NCBI GenBank assembly: GCA_041745535.1
Contig: JBGTIS010000298.1
Location: 1 to 31,952 of the forward strand
Direction: 5' to 3'
DNA from: JBGTIS01 sp041745535
GTDB lineage: Bacteria; Bacteroidota; Bacteroidia; Cytophagales; Cyclobacteriaceae
DNA: 31,952 nucleotides
The translations under genes and the position numbers were made by a program. Positions 1-9,394 of this stretch are shown here, in pieces (within the stretch, counting starts at the first letter, position 1; each line of letters starts with the position of its first letter). A model generated the notes under the pieces. The model did no database searches, had not been told where the DNA came from, and saw nothing but the letters and a program-made list of their open reading frames with translations.

Positions 1-341
1 AGGAAAAATGGCAAACAAAACGGGGTGGGGTTGTTTTCATGGTTTCAAATTAGTGAAATGCTTTCAAAATAAAAACAGGCTTTAACCAGAAGGAAAATTA
101 GCACTTATTTGTAGGTAAAGTTTTCTTTAAGATAACACCAACCTCTGTAACGCTCTTCTTCACCAGGATGAATCCATCATACTTTTCAGTATTTCTCATT
201 TACTGAAAATCAAAGACTTGTCTGAGAAAAAATACCTTACTATGGGTATTTACTTGCTGGGAATAATATGGTATATTCATCTGAACATCGGTGAGGCTTG
301 GGAGTGATCATCTTCAATAGGTAACTTAAGCATCCTTAACC
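1..341. other. Intergenic leader with small hairpins, no gene seen
   Basis: No convincing coding frame is visible before the TPR lipoprotein gene. Two perfect short inverted repeats occur: TTTTCAGTA at 183-191 pairs with TACTGAAAA at 201-209, and AAATACC at 230-236 pairs with GGTATTT at 245-251. Neither is followed by a T-run, so they are not clear terminators. They may be part of the leader of the downstream gene or the tail of a gene outside the window. Confidence 0.4.
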
Positions 342-2090
342 ATGAAAACCTGTTACTTCATTATTCTCGCACTAATTTTTTTCCTGTTTTCCTGTCATCC
401 ACAGCAAAAATCAGAAGATTTACAGGCCCCTTTATTTGATAACCTGGGCAATCATAGCCTTACCATAACTACCAGTTCTGAACTGGCACAACGCCTGTTC
501 GATCAGGGCCTGAATTTGGCCTATGGATTTAATCACAGTGAGGCCGCCCGTGCCTTCCGGGAAGCCGCCCGGCAGGATACCACCTGTGCCATGTGTTACT
601 GGGGAGTTGCCTATGTGTTAGGGCCTAATTACAACGCAGGCATGGAAGATGAAAATAAGGCAGAGGCGGTTGCTTCCATAAAAAAGGCACAACAACATAC
701 TGCACCTGTTTCTGAATGGGAAAAAGCTCTTGTTGATGCGATGGCAGCCCGTTACCACTACGAAAAAACTGAAGAGCGGCCTGTACTCGATCAGGATTAT
801 GCCAACACCATGCGCAAAGTGTATATCCAATATCCGGATAATGATGATATTGGGACCTTGTTTGCTGAGTCTTTGATGGATACTCATCCCTGGGATTTAT
901 ATACCCAAGATAGGCAGCCCAAGGCCTGGACGCCGGAAATTGTAGCTACTCTGGAAGCTATTCTGGCCCGTTCGCCCCGGCATCCGGGTGCCAATCATAT
1001 GCTGATTCATGCGGTAGAAGCCTCCAGTAATCCGGGCCAGGGAACGAAAAGCGCCGATCGGTTAACCACGCTGGTTCCCGGATCAGGCCATCTGGTGCAC
1101 ATGCCTTCGCACATTTATATCCGTACCGGGCGCTACCACGAAGGATCGGTAATTAATGAAAAAGCGATTTTGGCCGATAGTATATATATTGCCAATTGCA
1201 ATGCGCAAGGGGTATATCCATTGTTATATTTCCCTCACAATATCCATTTTCTGGCTGCCTGTGCCGCGCTGGAAGGAAGGGGCGAGGTAGCCACCAACGC
1301 AGCTTTTGAGGTAGCTGCCCATGTAGATACCAGTTTAATACGCGAGCCGGGTTATGAGGCTGCCTTACAGCATTACCTGATTATTCCGTATTATCTGATG
1401 GCTAAGTTTGGGCAGTGGGACAAAATTTTAACCCTACCCGCTCCCGACGATGATCTGTTGTATCCAACTGCTATCTGGCATTATGTAAGAGGCATGGCCT
1501 ATGCCGGAAAAAACAATATGAAAAATGCTACCCGGGAGTTGGACAGTTTAAAAGAGATTTATAAAAACCCGATACTGGGGGAAATGTCTATCTGGGGGTT
1601 AAACACTGTAGACCATCTGGTAGGCATTGCTGAACTAATGCTGGAAGCCGCGCTGTTGAGAAAGCAGGAAGAGTACGATCAGGCTATTCAGCTGTTAAAA
1701 GAGGCAGTTGCCATAGAAGATGGATTAATTTATAACGAGCCACCCGACTGGTTTTTTTCTGTGCGCCATTCGTTAGGGGCAGCCTTGCTGCAGGCAGGGA
1801 AGTACCAGGAAGCTGAAAAAATATACAAGGAAGACCTGGAAAATTATCCGGAGAATGGTTGGGCACTGAAAGGCTTATACCTCAGTTTAGCTAATCAGAA
1901 CAAAACCCGGGAAGCAACACAGGTGAAAGAAAAACTGGACAAAGCCTGGCAGCATGCCGATATTGAACTGGCCTCTTCGGAGGTAAAGCCAATGGCATAT
2001 CAGCATATACAAATCAATCCGGTTTTAGATCGGTTTTTAGCTGGTAGAACGAACCTGCCCGTTTGTGGCTTACAAACCGGAAGACAATAG
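342..2090 (+). CDS. Tetratricopeptide-repeat lipoprotein
   Basis: A 582-residue secreted TPR protein. Residues 1-18 form a lipoprotein-type signal: a short charged start, a run of hydrophobic residues (IILALIFFLF) and a lipobox-like LFSC with Cys18 as the likely lipidation site. The mature part is helical with TPR-like pairs: an N-terminal segment (FNHSEAARAFREAARQD, then CAMCYWGVAYVLGP), a conserved His-rich central motif (HMPSHIYIRTGRYHEG) and C-terminal repeats around EEYDQAIQLLKEAV and GKYQEAEKIYKEDL. This architecture matches a widespread bacterial family annotated only as TPR protein; its function is not known to me. It is probably anchored in the periplasm or outer membrane and offers a protein-interaction surface. 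It stands alone, with 231 bases before the next gene. The ATG at 342 is the only start that keeps the signal peptide. Confidence 0.85.
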   Translation: MKTCYFIILALIFFLFSCHPQQKSEDLQAPLFDNLGNHSLTITTSSELAQRLFDQGLNLAYGFNHSEAARAFREAARQDTTCAMCYWGVAYVLGPNYNAGMEDENKAEAVASIKKAQQHTAPVSEWEKALVDAMAARYHYEKTEERPVLDQDYANTMRKVYIQYPDNDDIGTLFAESLMDTHPWDLYTQDRQPKAWTPEIVATLEAILARSPRHPGANHMLIHAVEASSNPGQGTKSADRLTTLVPGSGHLVHMPSHIYIRTGRYHEGSVINEKAILADSIYIANCNAQGVYPLLYFPHNIHFLAACAALEGRGEVATNAAFEVAAHVDTSLIREPGYEAALQHYLIIPYYLMAKFGQWDKILTLPAPDDDLLYPTAIWHYVRGMAYAGKNNMKNATRELDSLKEIYKNPILGEMSIWGLNTVDHLVGIAELMLEAALLRKQEEYDQAIQLLKEAVAIEDGLIYNEPPDWFFSVRHSLGAALLQAGKYQEAEKIYKEDLENYPENGWALKGLYLSLANQNKTREATQVKEKLDKAWQHADIELASSEVKPMAYQHIQINPVLDRFLAGRTNLPVCGLQTGRQ

Positions 2091-2321
2091 GGGTGATTTA
2101 CCGGCAGGCTTTTTACTTTAAGAAAGTAGATTTCCTGGTTACAAATTATTGACCCTTGTACACAAATAATTAATTATCCGGTGAATAGTAACGATACGGT
2201 TACCAATATCAGTATTTGTTTTTGTTGATTCAGAAATTTATTAAACCACACAACTTTTCTATGAACTTTCAGCCATTTTTCAATCCAACTCTGTAGGTAG
2301 TTTTTTTAAATTCAAATTTTA

Positions 2322-4376
2322 ATGAGAAACCTGCTTTTTAACGTTGGTACAATTTATTTGAAAGTTACACCCAATGCTTGTGGCAGCAAATTGGTATTTT
2401 TATTTTCTATAGTAACCATCAGTCTTTTTTCGTCTTGCAATTATTTTAACACAAATTTACCTGTTCCTAAAGCTGAAAAAGGAAAGTTAGACCTGAGAAA
2501 CTGGGATTTTGAAAAAGATGGCAATATCAATCTGAATGGTGAGTGGGAGTTTTACGAGAATAAATTATTGTATTCCGAAAACTTTTCTTCGGCTTCACCG
2601 CCTTCGTTACCAGGTTGGATAACCGTACCCTCGGTGTGGAATAACAGGGGTATACAAACAGATAAAACCCATAGACTGGGTTATGCTACCTACCGGTTAG
2701 TGGTGCTAACCGATGAACACCAGAATAAGCTTGCCATTAAAATGCTGACAGCCTCCACAGCTATGGAAGTATACATAAACGGAGAATCTGTATACAAGCA
2801 AGGTAAGGTTGGGAAAAGCTGGGAAACAATGCAACCGCAGTACCTCCCAGGTGTGGCAACTTTTAATCCCCAGAATAAAATGATAGAAATTGTTATTCAT
2901 GTATCAAATTTCTATCACCGGAACGGCGGGCTTTGGGAAAGACTGAAACTGGGCACCGAAAAAAAGATTTACCGAGCCTGGTTCAATACCAATGGCCTGC
3001 ACTTATTTATTGTAGGATGTATTTTTATTGTTTGTACCTACCATTTGTTAAGCTTTAGAGCCGACCGTTCTTCTCTTTATTTCAGTATTTTTTGTTTTTT
3101 AATTATAATCAGAATTTTATCTACCGGCGAATGTCTGCTTGCACATCTTTCCTTGCTTTCCTGGTATTGGATTATCAAGCTGGATTACCTCAGTTTTTAT
3201 TTGGGAGCCATGGCTTTTCTCATCTTTTTCAGATCGGTTTTCCCTGGTTTATTTCCAAAAAAAATTGCTTCTTACAGTCTGATACCGTATGGCATAGCGG
3301 CTACCATAGTTATTTTTTTTCCTGCTAATGTGTTTACCCATACGACCATCCCTATACAGTTGCTTACCATACTGATGGCTGCTTATCTCCTGTACTTATT
3401 ATGCGTGGGTTATATCAGAAAAATGGAAAGTATCCTTTCCTTTCTGCTGGGTTTTGTCGCCATTTACGTTTCCTTTATCAACGATGTTTTATATGCCAAC
3501 GACCTGATTATGACGGGCTATTACAGTTCGGTTGGTATTATGTTTTTTATACTCACACAAAAATGGCAGCTCTCTAAACAGTTTTCCATAGCTTTTATTA
3601 ACCTGGAAAAAATGAATGAAACGCTGGTAGAAAAGAACAAACAAATTGAGGAGCAAAACGAAACGCTACAAAATCTGAATAAAGAGTTGGATTTATTTGC
3701 GCACCGGACCTCTCACGATTTGCGAGCGCCCATTGCCTCAGTGTTGGGTCTGATCGATCTTTCCAGGAATGAAAAAGACATAAGCCAGATAAAGAACTAC
3801 CTGAACCTGAAGGAAAAAGCGCTAAAAAAGCTTGATAGTTTTATTGGAGATATGCTATTTTACTCGAGGAACTCTAGAACCAGCCTTGAACTGAACGAGA
3901 TCGACTTCGATAAAATGGTGCATGAAACACTAAATATGTATACCCACTACAATAATTTCGACAGAATCAAAAAACATATAGATATTAGTCAGCAGGATGT
4001 TTTCGTGAGCGACGAAAAGCGATTGTCTGTGATTTTTAATAACCTGATTTCCAATGCCATCCGCTACAGCAATCCATATATAGAAAGCCCTTTTCTGCGA
4101 ATAAAAATAATAGTGGATACCAAAATGGTCAAAATTGAAATAAAGGACAATGGCGTAGGTATCGAACAGAAGCATGTAGATAAAATCTTCGATATTTTTT
4201 TTCGGGCCAACCAGCATTCGAGTGGCTCAGGCCTGGGGCTGTTTCTGGTAAAAGAAACGGTAGGCAAACTGTCTGGTTCCATCAGCGTTTCCTCAAAAGT
4301 AAACGAGGGCTCCTGTTTTTGCGTTACTCTGCCCAATATGAAAAAACTTCAGCCTACAGAATCCTCTGTTTACTGA
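2322..4376 (+). CDS. 7TM-DISM sensor histidine kinase
   Basis: A 684-residue membrane sensor kinase. After an N-terminal hydrophobic segment (about residues 24-38) comes a periplasmic 7TMR-DISM-type jelly-roll domain starting near LDLRNWDF and NLNGEWEFY, to about residue 210. A bundle of seven hydrophobic segments spans roughly 225-415, then a coiled coil rich in Glu/Asn (about 420-460). The HisKA domain carries the H-box SHDLRAP with His465 as phosphoacceptor. The HATPase part shows the N-box NLISNAIRYS, G1 DNGVGI and G2 GSGLGLFLVKE. DISM kinases are thought to sense small ligands such as carbohydrates; the ligand here is unknown. No receiver domain or response regulator gene is adjacent, so it is an orphan kinase in this window. 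Its last 7 bases overlap the convergent amidohydrolase gene. A SSC motif at Cys39 is a poor lipobox. Confidence 0.9.
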   Translation: MRNLLFNVGTIYLKVTPNACGSKLVFLFSIVTISLFSSCNYFNTNLPVPKAEKGKLDLRNWDFEKDGNINLNGEWEFYENKLLYSENFSSASPPSLPGWITVPSVWNNRGIQTDKTHRLGYATYRLVVLTDEHQNKLAIKMLTASTAMEVYINGESVYKQGKVGKSWETMQPQYLPGVATFNPQNKMIEIVIHVSNFYHRNGGLWERLKLGTEKKIYRAWFNTNGLHLFIVGCIFIVCTYHLLSFRADRSSLYFSIFCFLIIIRILSTGECLLAHLSLLSWYWIIKLDYLSFYLGAMAFLIFFRSVFPGLFPKKIASYSLIPYGIAATIVIFFPANVFTHTTIPIQLLTILMAAYLLYLLCVGYIRKMESILSFLLGFVAIYVSFINDVLYANDLIMTGYYSSVGIMFFILTQKWQLSKQFSIAFINLEKMNETLVEKNKQIEEQNETLQNLNKELDLFAHRTSHDLRAPIASVLGLIDLSRNEKDISQIKNYLNLKEKALKKLDSFIGDMLFYSRNSRTSLELNEIDFDKMVHETLNMYTHYNNFDRIKKHIDISQQDVFVSDEKRLSVIFNNLISNAIRYSNPYIESPFLRIKIIVDTKMVKIEIKDNGVGIEQKHVDKIFDIFFRANQHSSGSGLGLFLVKETVGKLSGSISVSSKVNEGSCFCVTLPNMKKLQPTESSVY

Positions 4377-5248
4377 TCCATGGGAATAGGTGGAAGCCGG
4401 TAAATGATATCCGCGTTCTCGTGAAAAAATTTACTCCGTTCCAAATGAGAGTAACCTTTTACAACTTCTTGTACTAGCTGAAACCATTGCTGGTACGTAG
4501 CGGCCAGTCGTAAAACCGGCCAGTCGCTGCCATACATTACCCGACTAAACCCAAAGCACTCGATCACGTGGTTGATATAGGGAGCCACATCTTCGGCTTT
4601 CCAGTTTTTATGATCAGCTTCGGTAACCACGCCTGATATTTTGCAACTGATATTGGGCAGGGCAGCCAGTTCTTTTATGTGTTTTCGCCACGATTCAAGC
4701 TGATTGTCCACAATATCGGGTTTTCCAATGTGGTCTAACACAAACTTAACATCGGGGCATTGTTTTACCAGTTCGGTAATGGCTGGCAACTGATGATGCC
4801 TTACACACACATCGAAGGTATAGTCGTATTGTTTTAGTAAACGAATGCCTTCAATAAAATTTTTCTGTAAACAAAAATCCGGTGCCTCATCCTGCAAGAG
4901 TCTGCGTACGCCCCGCACAAGTGGTTGGGTACCCAGCCAGGCCAGGTGCTCAGCCACATCTTTTCCTTTTTCCAATGAAGCATGGGCAATCATTCCCTGT
5001 ATTTTGAAATGGTCTTCTGCCAGCGTATGCACCCAGTTTACTTCCTGCTGGCTGATGCTGTCGTCCATAGCGCTGGTACATTCCACGAACAGAATCTTCC
5101 CGATATTGAGTCCTTCAGTTTCCTGGGCGTAATCCTGAAATAAAAAATTTTTATTAATTTGTGGCGTATTATGCAGCCAGGAGTACTCAATATGTTCAAT
5201 ATTCCAGAGATGTACGTGGGTGTCTATAACAGGAATGTGGTTATCCAT
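4370..5248 (-). CDS. Amidohydrolase family (TIM-barrel) hydrolase
   Basis: A 292-residue metal-dependent hydrolase of the amidohydrolase_2 family, the group that holds L-fucono-1,5-lactonase and 2-pyrone-4,6-dicarboxylate lactonase. Visible motifs are the N-terminal metal-binding DTHVHLW (residues 9-15), VRHHQL in the middle, FVLDHIGKPDI (a conserved His on a barrel strand) and the C-terminal YGSDWPVL with the catalytic Asp. The length is typical of the family and there is no signal peptide, so it should be cytoplasmic. It probably opens a lactone or a related ring, but no neighbouring sugar or aromatic catabolic genes point to a substrate. It is convergent with the histidine kinase and the two stop codons overlap by 7 bases, so antisense overlap of the two transcripts is likely. 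Confidence 0.85.
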   Translation of the reverse strand: MDNHIPVIDTHVHLWNIEHIEYSWLHNTPQINKNFLFQDYAQETEGLNIGKILFVECTSAMDDSISQQEVNWVHTLAEDHFKIQGMIAHASLEKGKDVAEHLAWLGTQPLVRGVRRLLQDEAPDFCLQKNFIEGIRLLKQYDYTFDVCVRHHQLPAITELVKQCPDVKFVLDHIGKPDIVDNQLESWRKHIKELAALPNISCKISGVVTEADHKNWKAEDVAPYINHVIECFGFSRVMYGSDWPVLRLAATYQQWFQLVQEVVKGYSHLERSKFFHENADIIYRLPPIPMDQ

Positions 5249-5537
5249 AATTAACTTAATTTTTATTTAATACAATTCGTCACAAAACAGGCAACGGTAT
5301 CTGCTCACACTAAATCTTAAAAGCGAAGAAATGTTTAATGCGATTTCATTTAAATTTTCCTGCTACAATTATATTACTTCAGCCTATTTAATAAAAAGCG
5401 ATTGGTTATAAATTTTATCCTGTACCGGGCAATTCGTAGCGTTACTACTGATCTGAAAGTGGTCTTTATCCAATAAATTGCACGTAAAACTGGTTTTCTG
5501 TTATAACTTTATATTTTGTCAAAAAATAATAAATTCT
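5249..5537. promoter_or_regulatory. Divergent intergenic region before tag
   Basis: This 289-base stretch lies between the divergent amidohydrolase and tag genes and must hold both promoters. A Bacteroidota-like -7 element TATATTTTG is at 5510-5518, about 20 bases before the chosen tag start. No strong inverted repeat or other coding frame was seen. Confidence 0.35.
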
Positions 5538-6101
5538 ATGCCTGATAAAATCCGATGTTCCTGGTGTTTGAAAGACCAGCTTTATATGGATTACCACGAT
5601 AACGAATGGGGTGTGCCTGTGCATAACGACCGGCAGTTATTCGAACTGCTGATTCTGGAAGGAGCACAGGCCGGGCTTAGCTGGCATACGGTGTTAAAGA
5701 AACGGGAAAATTACCGACAGGCTTTTGATAATTTCGATCCGAAAAAAATAGTGAACTATGACGAAGATAAAATTCAGTCCCTATTACTGAATCCCGGTAT
5801 TATCAGAAATCAGTTGAAAATCCGGTCGGTAGTAACCAATGCGAAAGCTTTCTTAAAAATTCAGGAAACTTTTGATAGCTTCGACTATTACATCTGGCAA
5901 TATACCAATCACGAGCCTATTATCAACTATCCGGAAACGTTAAAAGATGTACCGGCCACTTCCCCTATTTCCGATGCCATGAGCAAAGATTTGCTGCAAC
6001 GGGGATTTAAATTTGTCGGTTCCACCATTTGTTATGCCTTTATGCAGGCCACAGGCATGGTAAACGACCATTTTACTACCTGCTGGAAAAAGACGGGTTG
6101 A
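5538..6101 (+). CDS. tag: DNA-3-methyladenine glycosylase I
   Basis: A base-excision-repair glycosylase that removes 3-methyladenine from alkylated DNA. The protein from ATG 5538 is 187 residues, the normal length of Tag. It starts MPDKIRCSWC; an upstream in-frame ATG at 5478 would add 20 hydrophobic residues foreign to the family, and a promoter-like TATATTTTG lies at 5510-5518, so 5538 is chosen. The family's zinc-binding set is complete: Cys7, His20 (YHDNEWG), His178 and Cys182 (NDHFTTC). The catalytic acid and stacking residue are in LEGAQAGLSW (Glu41, Trp49). It sits 142 bases upstream of carB, apparently as its own unit. There is no adjacent ada or alkA. Confidence 0.95.
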   Translation: MPDKIRCSWCLKDQLYMDYHDNEWGVPVHNDRQLFELLILEGAQAGLSWHTVLKKRENYRQAFDNFDPKKIVNYDEDKIQSLLLNPGIIRNQLKIRSVVTNAKAFLKIQETFDSFDYYIWQYTNHEPIINYPETLKDVPATSPISDAMSKDLLQRGFKFVGSTICYAFMQATGMVNDHFTTCWKKTG

Positions 6102-6144
6102 ACAACAGCTATTCGGTATATGCGAATGTTTTATAGGGTAATTA

Positions 6145-6176
6145 ATTTAATTCCCAATAATTATCTACTACCTTCG
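6145..6176 (+). promoter_or_regulatory. Putative carB promoter
   Basis: A TACCTTCG element at 6169-6176 matches the Bacteroidota -7 consensus TAnnTTTG at all but one position. It lies about 68 bases before the carB ATG. A weak TTTAATT stretch near 6145 could be the -33 part. This is assigned by pattern only. Confidence 0.35.
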
Positions 6177-6243
6177 CAGCAAAATAAAATTGTTAAATCC
6201 ACAAGAAAACAATCTTTTCTAACCTTTAACTGTATTCTATTAC

Positions 6244-9057
6244 ATGCCTAAGGACAATAGCATAAAATCTATACTGATCATAGGGAGTGGTCCCATCATT
6301 ATCGGACAGGCTTGCGAATTTGATTATTCAGGCTCACAGGCGGCCAAATCATTGCGGGAAGAAGGCATTGAGGTTACCCTCATCAATTCTAATCCGGCAA
6401 CTATTATGACCGACCCTGTGATGGCCGACCATATTTATCTGCGGCCGCTGGAAAAAAAGTATATTATTGAAATACTGGAGAAACATAAAATAGATGCCGT
6501 TTTACCCACCATGGGTGGACAAACCGCGCTTAATCTGGCTATTGATTGCGAACAGGCAGGTATTTGGAAAAAATATGGTGTACGCATTATTGGGGTAGAC
6601 ATCAATGCCATAGAAACTACCGAAGACCGGGAAAAATTCAGGCTGCTGATGAAGAAGTTAAACATCAATGTGTGTGAAGGGCGTACCGCTACCTCTTTTT
6701 TATTAGGGAAAGAAATAGCCCAGGAAATAGGCTTTCCCCTGGTAATCAGACCATCTTATACCCTAGGTGGTACCGGAGGTGGCTTTGTGGAAAAACCTGA
6801 GAATTTCGACAAAGCCCTGAACAATGGCTTACATGCTTCTCCCATTCACGAAGTTCTGATAGAACAAAGCATTATGGGCTGGAAAGAATATGAGCTGGAA
6901 TTGCTGAGAGATAACATTGGCAATGTCATTATTATCTGTTCGATAGAGAATTTTGACCCTATGGGCGTACATACCGGAGATTCTATCACCGTTGCTCCAG
7001 CCATGACCTTACCCGACACAGTATACCAGGAAATGCGCGATCTGGCGATCAGAATGATGAATGGAATCGGACAATTTGCCGGAGGCTGTAACGTACAGTT
7101 TGCCGTTAATCCGGAAGACGATTCTATCATTGCCATAGAAATTAATCCACGGGTATCTCGGTCATCTGCCCTGGCATCGAAAGCTACCGGATATCCCATT
7201 GCCAAAGTAGCCGCCAAATTAGCCATTGGCTATAATTTGGATGAGCTTAAAAACCAGATTACTGAAACCACGCCCGCCTTCTTTGAGCCTGCGCTGGACT
7301 ATGTAATTGTAAAAATTCCGCGCTGGAACTTCGAGAAATTCCAGGGCGCCGATCCGCTGTTGGGCTTGCAGATGAAAGCCGTAGGAGAAGTGATGGGCAT
7401 TGGCCGCACCTTTCAGGAAGCCCTGCAAAAAGCCTGTCAGTCGCTGGAAATTAAGCGAAATGGTCTGGGTGCTGATGGCAAAGAAGTAACCGATCAGGAA
7501 AAAATACTGTACAGCCTGGAACACCCCAGTTGGGACCGGTTATTCCATATTTACGATGCCTTTAAACTGGGCATATCTTTCTCAACCATTGAGCGGCTCA
7601 CCAAAATAGACAAGTGGTTTTTGCGGCAAATCGAAGATCTGGTTGATTTTGAGGACGACCTTGAGAAATTTACCCTGGATACCATTCCAAAGGACATGCT
7701 GCGCACAGCCAAAACAAAAGGTTATGCCGACCGGCAGATTGCCCATCTGTTGCGTTGCCTGGAAAGTCAGGTGTATAATAAAAGGATGGAAATGAACATC
7801 CACCGGGTGTACAAAGTGGTAGATACCTGTGCGGCTGAATTTGAAGCAAAAACACCTTATTTTTATTCTACTTTTCAGGAAGAAAACGAATCGGTGGTTA
7901 CCGACAAGAAAAAAGTAGTAGTACTGGGATCGGGCCCGAACCGCATTGGGCAGGGTATCGAATTTGACTATTCCTGCGTGCATGGGGTGCTGGCTGCCAA
8001 AGAATGTGGTTACGAAACCATCATGATTAACTGCAACCCCGAAACCGTTTCCACTGATTTTGACATTGCCGACAAGCTGTATTTTGAGCCCGTGTTCTGG
8101 GAACATATCTACGACATTATTCTGCACGAAAAGCCGGTAGGAGTAATTGTACAGTTGGGCGGACAAACCGCGCTGAAACTGGCTGAAAAACTGAACCGCT
8201 ATGGCATAAAAATTCTGGGTACCAGTTTTGAAGCACTGGACTTGGCAGAAGATCGCGGTAGTTTTTCTAACTTACTGAAAGAAAATGATATTCCTTATCC
8301 AGAGTTTGGTGTGATTGAGGATGCGGAATCGGCCCTGGAATTATCGCATACCATCGGATTTCCACTGCTGGTGCGCCCTTCGTATGTATTGGGTGGGCAA
8401 AGCATGAAAATTGTGATCAATGAGAAGGAACTGGAATCGCATGTGGTGCATATTTTACAAGATATGCCTGACAATAAAATTCTGCTCGACCATTTTCTGG
8501 ATGGCGCCATTGAAGCTGAAGCGGATGCCATTTGCGATGGGGAGCAGGTGTATATTATTGGCATTATGCAGCACATTGAGCCAGCCGGTATCCACTCAGG
8601 CGATTCCTATGCCGTACTGCCTCCCTACAATCTGGGCGACTTTGTGATGCGGCAAATTGAAATGTATACCAAAAAAATTGCCCTGGCGCTGAGAACCGTC
8701 GGGCTCATTAACATACAGTTTGCCATTAAAGACGATAAGGTTTATATTATAGAAGCGAATCCACGGGCTTCCCGTACCGTACCTTTTATTTGCAAGGCGT
8801 ATGGCGAACCTTATGTGAATTATGCTACCAAAGTAATGCTGGGAGAAAAGAAAGTAAGCGACTTTACCTTCAAGCCTAACAAAAAAGGATATGCCATTAA
8901 GGTGCCTGTATTCTCATTCAATAAATTCCCGAATGTAAATAAAGAATTAGGCCCGGAAATGAAATCAACCGGCGAAGCCATATACTTTATTGATGATTTA
9001 ATGGACGATTATTTTCTGGAAATTTACCGAGAACGAAACTTATATCTGAGTAGATAA
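6244..9057 (+). CDS. carB: Carbamoyl-phosphate synthase large subunit, short form
   Basis: CarB makes carbamoyl phosphate from bicarbonate, ammonia (passed from the CarA glutaminase) and two ATP, for pyrimidine and arginine synthesis. The 937 residues show the two tandem synthetase halves. The first starts with SILIIGSGPIIIGQACEFDYSG and has VIRPSYTLGGTGGG and EINPRVSRSSALASKATGYP. The second begins VVVLGSGPNRIGQGIEFDYS and has LVRPSYVLGGQSM and EANPRASRTVPF. The chain stops at about the point where the E. coli enzyme (about 1073 residues) enters its C-terminal MGS-like regulatory domain, the site for UMP and ornithine. The short form is, to my knowledge, common in Bacteroidota, so this is a lineage feature and not a truncation. 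carA is not in the window. A DUF4834 gene follows after 31 bases. Confidence 0.95.
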   Translation: MPKDNSIKSILIIGSGPIIIGQACEFDYSGSQAAKSLREEGIEVTLINSNPATIMTDPVMADHIYLRPLEKKYIIEILEKHKIDAVLPTMGGQTALNLAIDCEQAGIWKKYGVRIIGVDINAIETTEDREKFRLLMKKLNINVCEGRTATSFLLGKEIAQEIGFPLVIRPSYTLGGTGGGFVEKPENFDKALNNGLHASPIHEVLIEQSIMGWKEYELELLRDNIGNVIIICSIENFDPMGVHTGDSITVAPAMTLPDTVYQEMRDLAIRMMNGIGQFAGGCNVQFAVNPEDDSIIAIEINPRVSRSSALASKATGYPIAKVAAKLAIGYNLDELKNQITETTPAFFEPALDYVIVKIPRWNFEKFQGADPLLGLQMKAVGEVMGIGRTFQEALQKACQSLEIKRNGLGADGKEVTDQEKILYSLEHPSWDRLFHIYDAFKLGISFSTIERLTKIDKWFLRQIEDLVDFEDDLEKFTLDTIPKDMLRTAKTKGYADRQIAHLLRCLESQVYNKRMEMNIHRVYKVVDTCAAEFEAKTPYFYSTFQEENESVVTDKKKVVVLGSGPNRIGQGIEFDYSCVHGVLAAKECGYETIMINCNPETVSTDFDIADKLYFEPVFWEHIYDIILHEKPVGVIVQLGGQTALKLAEKLNRYGIKILGTSFEALDLAEDRGSFSNLLKENDIPYPEFGVIEDAESALELSHTIGFPLLVRPSYVLGGQSMKIVINEKELESHVVHILQDMPDNKILLDHFLDGAIEAEADAICDGEQVYIIGIMQHIEPAGIHSGDSYAVLPPYNLGDFVMRQIEMYTKKIALALRTVGLINIQFAIKDDKVYIIEANPRASRTVPFICKAYGEPYVNYATKVMLGEKKVSDFTFKPNKKGYAIKVPVFSFNKFPNVNKELGPEMKSTGEAIYFIDDLMDDYFLEIYRERNLYLSR

Positions 9058-9088
9058 GTTTAGTATAGTAAAAACAAATTTTTCGAAG

Positions 9089-9373
9089 ATGTCACTAAAG
9101 TTATTAATCATATTATTCCTTGTTGGTTTTATAGTTTATAAAGCAGGCCGGTTTTTATATAAAATACTTTATTTTCTGGCAGGAGGAAGACCTCCTTATT
9201 CCCAGCAGACCTTCAATGGAAAAAACTATCGTAATGGAACGGCCAACGGCCAACCCGATAAACGCCGGGCGCCAAACAGCAATCTGAATATTGAATATAT
9301 TCCTGATGATAAAAATAAAGATAAAAAAGATTTTAGAGGCGGGGAATATGTCGATTATGAAGAAGTAAAATAA
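9089..9373 (+). CDS. DUF4834 family small membrane protein
   Basis: A 94-residue protein with one N-terminal transmembrane helix (LLIILFLVGFIVYKAGRFLY, residues 4-23) and a polar, disordered tail rich in Asn, Asp and Lys. A short conserved-looking motif (NLNIEYIPDDK) sits near residue 70 and an acidic end (GGEYVDYEEVK) closes the chain. This pattern fits the Bacteroidota-specific DUF4834 family, of unknown function. It follows carB by 31 bases on the same strand, so it is probably cotranscribed. Confidence 0.75.
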   Translation: MSLKLLIILFLVGFIVYKAGRFLYKILYFLAGGRPPYSQQTFNGKNYRNGTANGQPDKRRAPNSNLNIEYIPDDKNKDKKDFRGGEYVDYEEVK

Positions 9374-9394
9374 TTTATAGAAAACTTATTTTAT

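Noticed and set aside
2322..2445. The 7TM-DISM kinase as a lipoprotein through Cys39
   Set aside because: The sequence LFSSC has Phe at -3, a poor lipobox, and the segment more likely acts as an ordinary signal or first membrane helix.
5478..5537. Upstream start for tag adding 20 residues
   Set aside because: The extension is unlike the family, and a promoter-like TATATTTTG lies inside it; MPDKIRCSWC matches normal Tag N-termini.
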